From Erpetoichthys calabaricus (Eukaryota; Chordata; Cladistia; Polypteriformes; Polypteridae), in NCBI RefSeq assembly GCF_900747795.2, contig NC_041396.2, positions 42,402,674 to 42,466,673 of the forward strand: DNA of 64,000 bases, written 5' to 3'. Below the pieces are notes generated by a model. It did not search any database and had not been told where the DNA came from. It saw only the letters and a program-made list of their open reading frames with translations. This document shows positions 11,092 to 22,900 of the stretch, piece by piece. The position numbers were made by a program, and so were the translations under genes. Each line of letters opens with the position of its first letter. The first letter of the stretch is position 1.

Positions 11092-11272
11092 TTGTAACCA
11101 GAGAATGTCAGATTACACAACTAGATATTGTAGGTATGACAAATAGGGTGACGATGTGACAATGCCATGAAACTTTCAGCCATGTTAAGAGGAATTAAGG
11201 CAATGTCACATTAAATGACTTCTACTCAGAGGCGATGTCAAATTTGACAACAGCAGTTATGTTAAAGGTGAG
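11092..11272 (+). repeat. Copy of the 'attacacaact' repeat family
   Basis: It shares 'gattacacaact' and 'gatgtcaaatttgacaacagcagtt'-type blocks with 12300-12545 and with the elements at 25080 and 63573. Best seen as a decayed non-autonomous DNA element. Confidence 0.45.
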
Positions 11273-11284
11273 GTTAATAAGACC

Positions 11285-11690
11285 AGCAATGGTGTACAGA
11301 GCTGAGACATGAGCAGTAAAGGGAGTTCAGAAGTTAGATGTGGCAGAAACGAGAATGTTGAGATGGATGTGTGGAGTTACAAAAAAAAAGACAGAATAAG
11401 AAATGAGACAATCAAAGGAACAACAAAAGTGGGAGAGATATCTAAGAAAGTACAGGAAAGTAGGCTGAAGTGGTATGGGCATGTGATGATGACAGACAAT
11501 GGGATATGTGAGCAAAAGAGTGATGGGATTGGACGTTCAGGGGAAGAGAAAAGTGAGGGAAGCCAAAGCTGAGGTGGATGGATAAAGTAAAAGAGAATCT
11601 GAAGGAAAAGGGCTTGAATGGCAAGGATATGTAGGACGAAGCTAAATCGAGAAGGTTGATCAAGCACACCAACCCCACATAGAAGTGGGA
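11285..11690 (+). mobile_element. LINE fragment, reverse-transcriptase carboxyl end
   Basis: The plus strand shows a frame containing RIRNETIKGTTKVGE, ISKKVQESRLKWYGHV and, in another phase, the K-rich continuation toward 'aagcacaccaaccccac'. These are hallmarks of the carboxyl end of a non-LTR retrotransposon polyprotein. At least one frameshift is present and the 5' part is missing. Confidence 0.75.
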
Positions 11691-11699
11691 AAGAGGAAA

Positions 11700-12299
11700 A
11701 GGAAGAATAAGCTGCTAATCTTGTCACCAGTGTGATGCTCAGGTCACCCACAGCTTGCATGCTTCTTCGTAAAAACACAATCAAGGGTTGGAGATACTCC
11801 CATCCTTGGCCACAGACACTCTCCTCCATCTGCGATCCAGCGTCCCCATGTTTGCCTCCTTCAGTGTTCTAGTGATCTAAAGCGTTTTAGGTTCCTGGAC
11901 ACCAGTGTAAGACTCTTTCGGTGTCTAGCACACTTTGACTATCTCCACTCTTTCCACCTACTTGTTAACTTCTCCATTCCTGTAGTCTCTCAAAGGAGCA
12001 GTCACCTACAGAACCAGCCTTCTGCAGCTCAGATTCATTTATCAGCTCCTTCTCCGTCTCTTTTTAACCCTCTCTTACTTTCTTTGGCTCCTTTATACTC
12101 CGCCTTAATTACAACCCATGGAATGCCAATGAGAAAACCGGCCGAGCTGATTATACACTCACGTATGAATGCAGTCGGCCAATTTCCTCATGATCAATTC
12201 TGGGGCTGTGCAGCTTCATAGCTGCACATGCCCACACCCATGAAGCCAAGATCCACTATTTCCATTTGAAAACACGTACACTGCCACAGACCCCTTACT
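11700..12299. other. Gene-free stretch
   Basis: Pyrimidine-rich on the plus strand from 11800 to 12100. No recognisable gene or repeat family. Confidence 0.3.
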
Positions 12300-12545
12300 C
12301 ACTACACAACAACCAGAGGATTTTAGATTATGTGCTAGAAATGAAATGGCAGGGCATGTCTAATAAGACGACTGCTTGACAATCCAGCATACCTTTCAGT
12401 CATGTTAAGGAGAATTAAGATGATTTCACACAACACCAATTTTAGTCAGAAGAAATGTCAAACTTGACGACTGCAATTGCTGATCTTATTACTTGAATAT
12501 ATCAATTCATATAACTAGAAATCGATGGGGATGACAAGTTACCTC
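12300..12545 (+). repeat. Second copy of the 'attacacaact' repeat family
   Basis: It carries 'tttcagtcatgttaaggagaattaag' and 'gtcaaacttgacgactgcaattgctgatctt', parallel to the copy at 11092-11272 (there 'tttcagccatgttaagaggaattaag'). Confidence 0.5.
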
Positions 12546-12559
12546 ACTGTAACACAATC

Positions 12560-13070
12560 ATGTTACCTGGTCGAGAGAACAACTCCTCGCTCGGCTGGCA
12601 GGACATAAGGGATGGACCAGCAGAAGGTGGAGGCCTGGAGCATATGATAGGTGGCCGTGGTCTTCTCGAGGCACCCCAGTTTGGACACCCACCGGGATAC
12701 ATGGGAGTTGGAGTGCAGAAGTGCAGACGTGTCAGGGTCCCTGGGTGCTGTCAGGGGAGGACCTCCCTGGTTTCCCACATGACCTGGAAGTGCTTCCACT
12801 TGGACATAAAATGGTACTGGAATTATTCCCAGGTCTGGCTTTAAAGGGGCCCACCTCCACATCTTAATTAATCAGAGTCAGGAGGCAGTGGGTGACACTC
12901 AACAGAAGGATAGAAGGAAAGAAAAAGAATCAACTTGTAATTGTGTGTATGGGGCTGTGTTCACTTTGGAAAAGTATTGATGAATAATAAAGATCCCTTA
13001 TTTGAACTCGAGATGGTGTTGGGCATTACTGGGATTTGGGGGCTTAGTGGCACCCCCTACTGGTTACATA
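12560..13070 (+). repeat. Possible solo LTR (fossil), unproven
   Basis: A 0.5-kb block starting tgttac and ending gttaca. A polyadenylation-type aataaagatccc lies at about 12988 and a 'gtggcaccccctactgg' segment near the end. TG...CA ends and an internal polyA signal fit a solo LTR, but no target duplication is seen and no second copy is present. Confidence 0.25.
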
Positions 13071-13779
13071 GTTCAAAATAATTTTTAAAACAGCCTAGAA
13101 ACTGATGCACCGCAGACTGCCTTCCAGCAGTGAAACAAAAAGTCCTGCTAACGTTTAAACTTAGAAATGTCCAATTTAACAGATTATAACTTACGATCAG
13201 TTTAAAATGATATCCTGTTAATCTTATTTGCAATACAGTACTTACCAGGAATTGTCCAAACTAATGTCCAATTCATATTATCAAACATTCCATTCCAAAA
13301 AGAAATTCAAAGCGGGTTGAAATACTCCCTACACATATTTACATTTCTTATCCCGAAGGCCTAAGAGTAGGTTTATGGATGTGATGAGAGAGGACATGCA
13401 GGTGATGGACAGGGAGAGATGGAAGAGATGATCTGCTGGGAGCCAGCCAAAAGGAGAAGATGAAGAAGATCCTTGACTTACACACTGTTATTATTATGCG
13501 TTACTATAATATCATTATCACTATGAGTCACTCAGGTACGCCTCATGGATGGCACACCTTGTGAATCATGCACATTGTGTATTGGCCAAATCCAGTGCCA
13601 CACTGGCTTCTCAGCTTTTGTGAGCCCAGACTGCGTTCAAGCAAACTCCTGATTTTTGTGATCACTTGTGCAGCGCCATAGTGGGATGTCTTATGGCAGG
13701 GTTTTACTGTACGTGTTTTATTATTGAATTGTGTGTGCAGACTATTGCATTTTCCTACAGTTGCCTAATATTCACTTCA

Positions 13780-13845
13780 AAGCAAATCAAATCAAATTTT
13801 ATTTGACAGGTACGATTACACATACAGTACAATATGGATTATATG
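13780..13845 (-). repeat. LINE 3' tail fragment
   Basis: 'aaatcaaatcaaattttattt' on the plus strand is the reverse of the usual fish LINE tail ('aaataaaatttgatttgattt'). Only the terminal part is present. Confidence 0.5.
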
Positions 13846-13946
13846 TTGCTTAGTATGATAAACACATCACAAATTATTTTGGTGCAAATTGTGTAATATG
13901 TGCTGTCTGCTCGGCCATTAGAATTAAGTTATTAGATTGTGTTTGA

Positions 13947-14067
13947 CTGTGGTGGGCTGGCACCCTGCCCGGAGTTTGTTTCCTGCCCTGTGTTGGCTGG
14001 GATTGGCTCCAGCAGACCCCCCGTGACCCTGTAGTTAGGATATAGCGAGTTGGATAATGGATGGATG
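13947..14067 (+). mobile_element. SINE 3' part with perfect 12-bp target duplication
   Basis: 121 bp starting ctgtggtgggctggcaccc and ending in a ggatgg run, the standard fish SINE/LINE 3' module ('ggctccagcagaccccccgtg'). It is bounded by gattgtgtttga on both sides (13935-13946 and 14068-14079), which marks retroposition of a 5'-truncated copy. Confidence 0.85.
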
Positions 14068-14079
14068 GATTGTGTTTGA

Positions 14080-15429
14080 TGTCATCTAAATATAATTAAG
14101 CATTGCATTAGCATTTGGATGAATAGCGCACTTTGATTCCGTATTTCTGCAGGCTAGTTCTGGCTAGCAGCTTGGGGTTTTTCAGGCCCTTTTGTCCAAG
14201 AAGCAGGGCCTTTAGCACTGGGATCAGTCCATGGCGGCCAAAAATCCATAAGGTACACCCAGGTGTGCACAAAGTAAAATCTTTCTTGCCTAGTATTATA
14301 AATATTTCTCTGAAATATGGGCTGTACAGTTCAGTTCATAATACCAACAATCACAAGTACAATAAACATATCCTAACACAAACTGCTCTTACTAGCGGTT
14401 TTGCCCCTTTAGTTTTAGGTATGCCTCAGTATGTCAGATAATACCGATCGACTGCCTCTTCCTTCCCATCCACGTGAAACGCCTAAAACCAGTGTGTTGC
14501 ACTGCAGGTTCTTTAGCTTGAGGATGAATGAAAGTCATCAGTGAGGCTTCACCTCCTAAGCAACCGTGACGTGTCCCAGCGGAGTGAACAGATGTCCCCT
14601 AAATGCTTGGCATTTGTGATTTCCCTTAAACAGCCAAGTGTCTCATGTCAAGAAGATTCAGAGCTGAGTGCCCTGCATCTGTGCAACAGGGTGGGTTTTT
14701 ACAAGTGCTGGCATCTCCAATAGGGAAACAAAACTGGAGAAAAGATTGTGGGTATAAGGAGCCCACCGGCCGGACCTCCAGAGCAGTGCTGGCTTTTTTA
14801 TTTTTTTTTTTATCACTTGGCACAAAAAGTTTTGATCATTCTTTGCTTTTGTATATGATTCGTTTCACCATCTCTGACTAGCAACTTTAAAATGCTTAAT
14901 GTAACAGCCACAGGCTGAATTATCTTATAAAGTAATACAAACAACAACAATGTGGTTTCTCTAATTTCAGTGGATTTTGTTTAATGACACAGACATCTCT
15001 GGCATGTGCAGGGTGTAAAAGACACATTTCAATGGTATTTATTGAAGGAGATGAAAAAGCTTCCTTTAGCTTGATGTATAACCAACAGTACCTTCAAGTT
15101 CACTTATGGATTCCTCTGTCCACTGCTGGTTCAGTACTGGCCAAAGTCCCATTTGGGTGACCTCAAGTAAATCATTAGCCAACAACAGTTCACACATTAC
15201 ATGACAGAAACTATTTTAAAATTAACAATAAAGCGACTTAGGATGAATCCATGAATCTGCTCAGCACTATGCACACCTGGTCGCTTTCTGTGTGGAGTCT
15301 GAACGTTTTCCCTGTCTCATGTCAGGGATCTCCACCCACATTCAAAAAGACATGAAGGTTTGGTGAGTTGGCGTTTCCCAACTGACACTCCATGATTGTG
15401 AGTATGTGACCACACTTGAGTGGACCCTC
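14080..15429. other. Gene-free stretch
   Basis: No defined gene or repeat. Short frames around 14540-14880 lack splice sites and recognisable motifs. Confidence 0.35.
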
Positions 15430-15866
15430 CAGGGCTAGATTAACCATTAAGCAAAATAAGTACGTGCTTAGGGCATCAAGAGAAAGGGAACATTACAGAA
15501 ACCATGAACCATATGGTGCAAAACTGCAAATGGTGTGGCTGAACCAGGTTCCACAAAAAGGAGCTCCCACATTACATTATATACTGTATATATAACAGGA
15601 TATAACTTATGATCAGTTTAAAATGATTTTATAATATATACACAAAAAAACAATAATAGTAATGATAAAGGTTAATAATATATATTAATCTTGGGAATAC
15701 AACAAAATTAGAATCTGCCACACCAAGGCTACACGTGATCATTCTTGTTTTGCTCATGTCAGCTGTCCCATTCAGTCGTCCACTGAGAGTGAGTGCAGCT
15801 CGTATATATGGGGGCACCCAAATCTTTTAAGTGCTTAGGGCCTCTAAGGGTCTTAATCTGGCCCTG
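15430..15866. mobile_element. hAT-like miniature element
   Basis: 437 bp with imperfect inverted ends: CAGGGCTAGATTAA at the left and the complement of CAGGGCCAGATTAA at the right, each next to a 'gtgcttagggc' block. CAGGG ends are typical of hAT elements. An 8-bp target duplication is not clear. No transposase is encoded. Confidence 0.6.
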
Positions 15867-16085
15867 CTTCTGTCCTATGCTGCCTACAATGAGCCTGAAC
15901 GTGATTAAGTGCGAGCATCTCAGAGTATAATGTTATTCTCAAGCCCACCTACTTAATCCATACTACTACTTTTTTACTTAAAAACATTGTTTTAAATGCA
16001 AAAATGATCAAAGACAATTTTCACATTGGTTTGTGAAAAAATCTCCATCGACACTTATACAACCAAAAACGCATATGATGTAGAC

Positions 16086-16630
16086 CAGGGGTACTCCTGG
16101 AGGTCCGCAGTAGCTGCAGGTTTTCGCTTTAACTAGTGTCTTAAGACCTTTATCTTTTAATAAAGTAATAAGTTGGGGGCTTAGTTTTAGTTAACTTGTT
16201 TGTTACAATCCAGAGCCCTTAATTGCCTATTTTAGTTTTAAATTGCTCCATTTAGATTTGAATTGTTGCCCATCTTCTTGACAAGCCATCAGTTAATAAT
16301 GAGGTGCAAATGACAAAGGAACCACCAGCTCTCCAGCTAACATGCTTGCATTTAAACCTGGGTACATGCACCATAAAGTAGCTGTGTTAATACGATGTTC
16401 TGAAATAAATGAGAGAAGCAGAGGAACACACAACATATGGATACAATTCTCTAACAACAACAACAAAAATATATATGAAATTTTTGTCTTGGAAGAAAGA
16501 AAGCACCAACAAGCCATATATTTGAATACCAAGTTCCATTATCCGGTAGGCCTGGCTTCCAATTACAAAACTGGTTGGAACAAAAACCTGCTGCCACTGC
16601 GGACCTTCAGGACCATAACTGAGTACCCTG
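16086..16630. mobile_element. hAT-type miniature element (copy C)
   Basis: 545 bp, starting CAGGGGTACTCCTGGAGG and ending GAGTACCCTG. Subterminal 'gctgcaggtttt' and 'aaaacctgctgcc' blocks are shared with copies A and B at 19.8-21.4 kb. Flanking octamers ATGTAGAC and ATTTAGAT agree at 6 of 8 positions, which suits a worn 8-bp hAT target duplication. It has no coding content. Confidence 0.75.
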
Positions 16631-16814
16631 ATTTAGATGTTTACCTGCACTGGCCACATGTGCATCAGTGGAAAAATCCGTGAGGGGCTGGTAACACTGT
16701 TGGCCAGGGGATTTATCTCAAAATTGCAGTGACCAATAATTTATTTGCCTTTTGCTCACGTGTACAGCAGACAACAAACACAATGGAAAGCAACTACTCT
16801 GTATCCACTACTAG

Positions 16815-17545
16815 CCATTTCCCACGGCTTCGCCCAAGTAGAAGTGAAACAGGACAGTGATGAGGGCCCTGCCTAGCTCCCTACTTCTGATGTCACGCTT
16901 CCCCCTCCCCTTGGCCCGCAGCCTCTGTCTCGGATTAGCACAAGTATATTGCTTTTGCAAGCGAAGTCACAAAATCAACCGAAATGTTCAAGTAAATTCT
17001 AGAAAATCCGTGGAGAAGTTCTCTCCTTTGCTAGCTAAGCGGATGTAAGATATGCCGCGAGGCTGGCACATGAGTGAGGAGGGCCCCGCTCCACCTCCCC
17101 TCGGCCTGCTGCGTCCCTCTCAGATTCGCGCAAATAAATCGAAACCACAAGCGAACTTTGATACATAGTGCAATGAGAGAAGTTGCAAAATCAACCAGAA
17201 TGTTCAAGCAAATTAGAGAAAAAAACCCGATCTAAATCTGTTAAGTAGTTCTCTCGTTCACTAACTAAGCAGATGTAAGATACACCCTGAGGCTGGAGTG
17301 TGAGTGAGGAGTGCCCTGCCCCCCTCCCCTCGGCCCACTGAGTCTCTCTTGGATTCACTCAAATAATTCGGTACCGCAAACAAACTATGATACATAGTGC
17401 AATGAGAGAAGTCGCAAAATCAACCGGAATGCTCAAGCAAATTAGAGAAAAAAACCTGATCTAAATCCATTAAGTAGTTCTCTCGTGAAAAGTGGATGGA
17501 CAGACAGACGTTGAATTTTATATATATATATATATATATAAATAA
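16815..17545 (+). mobile_element. RTE-type retroelement tail with ~230-bp tandem units
   Basis: About three tandem units of 200-231 bp. Each holds a 'gatgtaagatac'-type joint, a 'gtgaggagggcccc'-type block, 'cccctcggccc', 'agaagttgcaaaatcaacc' and 'gtagttctctcg'. The last unit ends 'ggatggacagacagacgttg' then (TA)n, the usual RTE-clade 3' end. No reverse-transcriptase frame is present here. Confidence 0.7.
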
Positions 17546-18025
17546 AATCTCTATATATACTGTAGAGAGAGAGAGTTGTTGAAATATGGTTTTCTCCCAT
17601 GAAAGGTGACCAGTCAGGGTATGAGATGTTGTAATCTCATTCTCATTGTAATCTTACTTTAATGAGCAGGATCCAATCAGGGAAAGGCCACATAATAAGC
17701 ATGAACCAATCAGAGTGCAATTAGTCAAAATCACTGGGGTGGTGTGGATGAAAGGCCAAAATGGAAACTTAAGTCTGCATTTTTAAACAAGAATGTAATA
17801 GTGTAGATGCAGCCTTACAGTTATGGCCAGCACCAGAGCTTATTTTGGCTTATATGAAAAATCTTTAAATATGTGCCAGAAGAGTGCCTCCTCAGTCCTG
17901 GCTTCAGAATATGGTCTGGTCACTTGATGTGTGGAATGTGCATATTAAAACAAAAAATTGTGGAATATCTCCAAGTACTTAAAATGGGGGCTTTTCAGGT
18001 GTACCTAAATTGTGACTGAGTACAT
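17546..18025. other. Gene-free stretch
   Basis: A short GA run follows the TA repeat at about 17565. Otherwise no feature was identified. Confidence 0.35.
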
Positions 18026-18130
18026 GCAAGTGTATCGGTCCTATGATAGACTGGGGTCCTTCTCAAGGCTGCTTTCTGTCTTCCAATCCCCAGTGCTGCC
18101 AGAAGAGGCTCCAGCTTCCCAAAGAGCCAC
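18026..18130 (+). repeat. SINE 3' fragment
   Basis: It contains 'atgatagactggggtcc', 'aaggctgctttctgtctt' and 'gccagaagaggctccagc', which read as the diverged 'tggactggcgtcc...ggctccagc' module of fish SINEs. Confidence 0.45.
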
Positions 18131-18479
18131 CACATTAACAGACAGATCTTTAAATACCAACAGTCTGCACAGTTTACTGGGCTTGGGCTCTCGTTGTACA
18201 CAATCTCCATGCAGAGCGAGCTTCTTCCAAGAAGCAGAAACAAAAAGATATGGCAGAGCAAGTTATTAGTCAGGTGAATTTCTATCACGTAATGGAAGTA
18301 CCTCAAGAAACACAAGGTGAAGGTTCTGACAAGGTTCTAACAGTCCCTGTACTTGAATTATCATGAAAAATCTGCGAGTAGAACTTAACTTTGTTGGGCA
18401 CTCAAGACAGCCCTTGAATATCTCACAGCTGGAAATGATCTGCCAGGAAATCTGGGGACACATCTCTACAATAAGAATT

Positions 18480-18722
18480 CAAAGGCTTGCAGATGCCTGC
18501 AAAAATGTTTGCAAACTGTGATTTTTACCAAGGATCGTGCTAAGAAGTACTGACTTAGTAGGGTACACAAACTTTTTGCAAATGCCACATTTATTTATTT
18601 TTTAGCATGTCCAATAAATCATAATTGTACATTAACATTTTTAATAAAATTTTACTTTACTTTAAAATGTCTAAAAAATATGTCATTTGGCCAGGGGTGT
18701 CCAAACTTTTGCATCCCAGTCA
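18480..18722 (+). repeat. Tc1-like 3' end remnant
   Basis: It ends with 'ccaggggtgtccaaactttt' followed by gcatcccagt, matching the terminal repeat of a fish Tc1 subfamily. The inner part ('gcaaatgccacatttattt') agrees. No transposase portion is seen. Confidence 0.6.
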
Positions 18723-19797
18723 CTGACTCATTGATGAGATTTGAAGGACAGCTGGAGGCCTGGGCAACCATTCATTCATTTTTTAAAATGTTTTCTCTAG
18801 TTTAGGGCTATGAGAAACCAAAGTTCATCAGAATTAACAATTTCAGCAACTAATCCTGGACAGGATGTCAGGTCATTTCAGCTGGGAAGCAGAAGCACTA
18901 ACCTTCATGGCGCTTCGCTAATGTGAACTCGGCCCCAAGAAGAGGCAAGTGTAGTCCGCATTCCTCGATTGTTGAAGAGGACCCCAGCAGAGGGGGAGAG
19001 CTGAAGAAGGCTCTTCCATACATGGCATTCCTAATGGCGAACTCTGATTGTAAACCTGGGCAGACATTGTTATCACTGCCCATTTCTAAGCTCAATGTAA
19101 GCACATAATGAAACCGAGGCATTACTGTGTGCTCAGGATTAGCTTCATCGTTTTTTTTGTGTGACATTTCTGCTTTAAAGCACATCTTAAACAAACAAAG
19201 TAAGCATTATAATAAATTGCTGGAATAAAGAGAGATAAACTGATGTCACCTACATTCCCACTTATAAAATAAATGACATCCCCAAAATGGGAAATAAAGC
19301 AGTTTTACATTTTGATGAAACATGCGGTCTTATCTTATGGGAGCAGTTAGTCAATTTGCTGAAGTAAATGAGTGCTGCCGACTGCCCCGAAGGCTTCGCT
19401 GTTTCCAGAGTGCAGTTCACTTGTTCTGCTCAGAGCAGACCTAATGGATGCAGAGAGGGAGAGTATTACTGAATTTCATTCCACTTTATGCTTGTTGTGC
19501 AAGGAGACATTAAGAAAAGTGACTGAAATGCATAAATGTTTATATGGATGCTGATGATGCTTGACTGCCTATATCAATAAAAGCAAGTACTTTATTATTT
19601 ACTCTGTGTCCTTAGTTAAGTGTTTTGTGATGTGAAACAGTGTGTGACTGGGAATAATCTGTTCTTAAATTCAGAAAGAAATGAGTTTTACTATTTGGCA
19701 GATCACAAGACAATATGGCCACCCTTAACCTAAAGGGCTTGCAGGCTAATTTGGCTGAATTTATATGTTATTTGATACTTCTGACAATACTATAGAG
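18723..19797. other. Gene-free stretch, worn SINE at its left edge
   Basis: 18723-18905 has a faint SINE-like cast ('cctggacaggatgtcaggtc', 'agcagaagcactaacc'). The rest shows no gene or named repeat. Confidence 0.3.
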
Positions 19798-20466
19798 CAG
19801 AGGTTCTCAGTCTTGGTCCTGGAGGACCACTGTGGCTGCAGGTTTTCATGCTAACCTTTTTTTTTAAAATGAGTGCCTTGTTTGTGCTGCTAATTAACTT
19901 CTTGTGAATTTATTTTAATTGAATTGCTTAAGATTTGTTCTCCTGAAATGCTTCATTTCTTTCCTTAAACGGCACCCAAACAGAAATGAAATGTGAATTG
20001 AGGGACCCAACAGAAGACCAACTAAGTCAGGGCTTCAAACTCCAACCAGCTGCTTAATGAGGTGCCAACTCCTGTCGTTAATTAAACCCATTCTTTAATT
20101 TCGTGGCTTGTTGCTGCTCTCGTGGTGCATTAGCAGACATTTCCGAAATTGTTGATTTTTTCTCTTTCTAAAAGCACTGGTAAAAGGTTTTGGGGACCTG
20201 AGCAGATTGACATTCCTAAGACCTTCATCTTTCTTTATTTTCAGATATTGTATAATGGACACCAGTTGCTTTGGCTCGTTTTGTATCTCATTATTGTTTG
20301 GCTGCTAATTAAGGATAGAAGAAACAATTAAGGGGTCTGAGTCTTCAAGAGCAAATCAATTACAAGAAGTTAATTAGCAGCAAAAACAGGTCACTCATTT
20401 GGAAAAGGGTTTGAATGAAAACCTGCAGCCATGTTGGGCCACCAGGACCGGAGTTGGCGACTCCTG
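19798..20466. mobile_element. hAT-type miniature element (copy A)
   Basis: 669 bp, starting CAGAGGTTCTCAGTC and ending GGCGACTCCTG. The inverted ends contain 'ggtcctggaggaccac' and its complement-like partner 'ccaccaggacc', with 'gctgcaggttttcatg' and 'gaaaacctgcagcc' inside. It is bounded by perfect octamers CTATAGAG at 19790-19797 and 20467-20474, the 8-bp target duplication of hAT elements. There is no transposase. The right octamer is also the left flank of copy B. Confidence 0.85.
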
Positions 20467-20474
20467 CTATAGAG

Positions 20475-21368
20475 CAGAGGTTTTCTGTCTCGGTCCTGGG
20501 GCCCCCACCGTGTCTGCAGGTTTTTGTTCCAACCAACTTGTTTTTAAATTGGACTGCTAGTCTAATGAAGTGATCTGTTATTACCAATTTTCTGTGTTTT
20601 GAAGTCAATGTAAAAATTACGAAACTAAGTTTGGTAAATTTTTATTAAAATGTACTAAGCAGTTATATGGGAAATGTAGTTTTTACCTTTTAATATTTCC
20701 ATTCTGACTTTCATTGTTCTTTCCCACGTTTTCTGTTATTTAATCCATTATTTACTAATTAGTGGGTCTGACGCTAAAGTGACTGCAGCCTTTCATCATT
20801 CAGTGTTGCTGTCTCAGGTGTCTGCTCGGCTTCTTTTTAATACTCATTATTACGAGACAACGAAAAGATACAAACTACACAGAAAAAGGTCAAAACAATT
20901 GAAAACAAATAAGTTAAGCATTTATAGATATTGAAGTATTAGGGTGTTGTACCATGTTAGCCATTATGAATGTAGTGAGAAGTTAAGCAAAATGACACCT
21001 TTTATTGGCTAACTAAAAAGATTACAATATGCAAGCTTTCGAGGCAACTCAGGCCCCTTCTTCAAGCAAGATGTAATCAAAGAAGAAGGAGCCTTAAGAA
21101 GTGACCGGAGTTGCCTCGAAAGCTTGCATATTGTAATCTTTTTAGTTAGCCAATAAAAGGTGTCATTTTGCTTGATTTCTCACTAAAGATATTGAAAAAA
21201 TAGAAATAATTTTATAAATGTAAAAATCATACTATATTCCTTTTCTGAATGTAGAATAAGAAAAAAGATCAGCTAATTACATGATATTATTACCAGTGAT
21301 TGTGAATCTGGTTGGAACAAAAGCCTGCAGCCACAGAGGGTCCTCTGGACTGAATTTGAGAGCCCCTG
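20475..21368. mobile_element. hAT-type miniature element (copy B), carrying a nested insertion
   Basis: 894 bp, starting CAGAGGTTTTCTGTC and ending GAGAGCCCCTG. The flanking octamers are CTATAGAG on the left (shared with copy A) and CTACAGAG on the right, 7 of 8 the same. The ends match copy A ('gtctgcaggtttttgttcc', 'ggaacaaaagcctgcagcc'). Subtracting the nested 251-bp insert and its duplicated site leaves about 633 bp, close to copy A in size. Confidence 0.83.
20936..21186. mobile_element. Hairpin-forming insert nested in hAT copy B
   Basis: 251 bp flanked by the 10-bp direct repeat agatattgaa (20926-20935 and 21187-21196). Inside, 20974-21050 and 21108-21184 are inverted copies of 77 bp with about three mismatches. 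They contain 'ttttattggctaactaaaa' and 'gcaagctttcgaggcaactc' with their complements, around a 57-bp loop. The same sequence is a common dispersed repeat in fish genomes. I do not assign a superfamily. Confidence 0.8.
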
Positions 21369-21385
21369 CTACAGAGTAATTATTA

Positions 21386-21914
21386 CCGTATATACTCGCG
21401 TTTAAGTTCTCCCGTGGATAAGTCAGGACTTGATTTTACCGTATAATTTCCAGTATTTTATAATGTCTATCGCATAAGTCAAATGTGGAAAACTCACGCT
21501 ATTGGTCCAAGAGATTATGATATGCTAACACCCACCTGAGAGAGTAACCACGGAGCACATGGTCTTTTTTTTCTATGTATTGTGTCTGTGACCACAAGGT
21601 AATACCTGAACTATTCCGAAGTGACCTTTGCACTGTTTTGTGTTTTTTAAATCTCACATCCTTATACACCTTTATCATAAGAACATCCCTTATCTATGAT
21701 GGAGCGTTCGATCAGAAGAATATATGAAGCTGGTTTTAAATTAAAAGACGTTGAAGTGCCGAAAGAAACTGGTAAACTGCACAGCTGCAACAAAATTCAC
21801 TGTGTCTGAGAAACTAATGCGAGATTGGAGGAGGTAAGAAGATGTAAAAAAAAGTCTGATTTTATGATCGATTTTTCGGGTTTCAAGACCCGACTTATAC
21901 GCGAGTATATATGG
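21386..21914 (+). mobile_element. pogo/Tigger-like short element
   Basis: 529 bp between TA dinucleotides (21384-21385 and 21915-21916). Inverted ends read CCGTATATACTCGCG at the left and CGCGAGTATATATGG at the right. The interior keeps a worn frame with RRIYEAGFKLKDVE and, further on, EKLMRDWRR-like residues. This is the amino-terminal helix-turn-helix of pogo-type transposases. The DDE domain is absent, so this is an internally deleted derivative. Confidence 0.75.
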
Positions 21915-21916
21915 TA

Positions 21917-22900
21917 GTTGTCAACTGATTTCTTTAGCCTAGAAAGACGGTAACAGAAAGGTGCTTTCTGAATACAATGGAGGTAGAGATGCTGGATTAT
22001 GTAGGTATATCAGGGAGAGTGAACTATTATAACGTTTTATTGTCAGCGCGATGACGTTACTGCTTTACACAGCAACAAGCATCACTAGCCAGTGTTAACA
22101 AGTATGGAACCCCAAGTGCTTAAACCTCTGGTTTCCATTTAAGATGAAATCAGATTCGGAAATCCTCCTTTTGCCTTAAGGTGATAACACTGTTAGCCTA
22201 CAGTTTACTCAGCCCATTCAGGTTCATACTACCGAGTGCACACTGTAATCATTAGAGGCAGGTTTTAAAATGTTGTTGATAAGTAAAACTACCATAAGAG
22301 AGGCAGCCTTCTGCTCCAGGGCTCCTGCCTGTTGATGCTGAGCTTGAATTTCAGTGAAGGACTTAAAATAGGGCTGAATGTTTTTAATGGTAATAAGTAC
22401 AAAGTGTGTTGCTTAACATGGAGCATCCTTCAAATAAATTATGAAAAAGAAAAAACACTTGAATTTCTTGGAAATAGCATCTCTCTTGATCACACAAAAA
22501 TAGTTTTGCCTTGAACGTACACTCACTATAAAACTCAGAACATACAAGTCAGTGTAACAAAGTGGCAAGCATCTGCACCTGAAGCACAAAAGGAGCACTT
22601 TTATTTTTTTTCCCCATTATTCTACATAAAACTAGTATCCATAAAATTTTAAACACTCTTGTCCTACATATAATCATTTGGTAATAATAGGCAAGATGAG
22701 CAAAATTATTTTCTTCTTAAATCTAAATTTTAAAGTAAAAAATGCTAGGGTTATGTATAATGCTTATATGGTCATTTGATCATTTTATTCGGTGGCCTGT
22801 TCTGTATCCGAGCTAAGATATTAAATTCAAGCTGGACTTTGACACCTTCTGTATGCCATTAGGATATGCCTCCTACATTGGAAGTAGTTTCGTCTTATGA
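21917..22900. other. Gene-free stretch
   Basis: AT-rich. No gene, RNA or named repeat was seen. Confidence 0.35.

Noticed and set aside
11377-11829. 150-residue minus-strand hydrophobic frame resembling membrane segments
   Set aside because: It is antisense to a LINE reverse-transcriptase end; the Leu/Phe/Ser richness is the complement of Lys/Arg/Glu codons.
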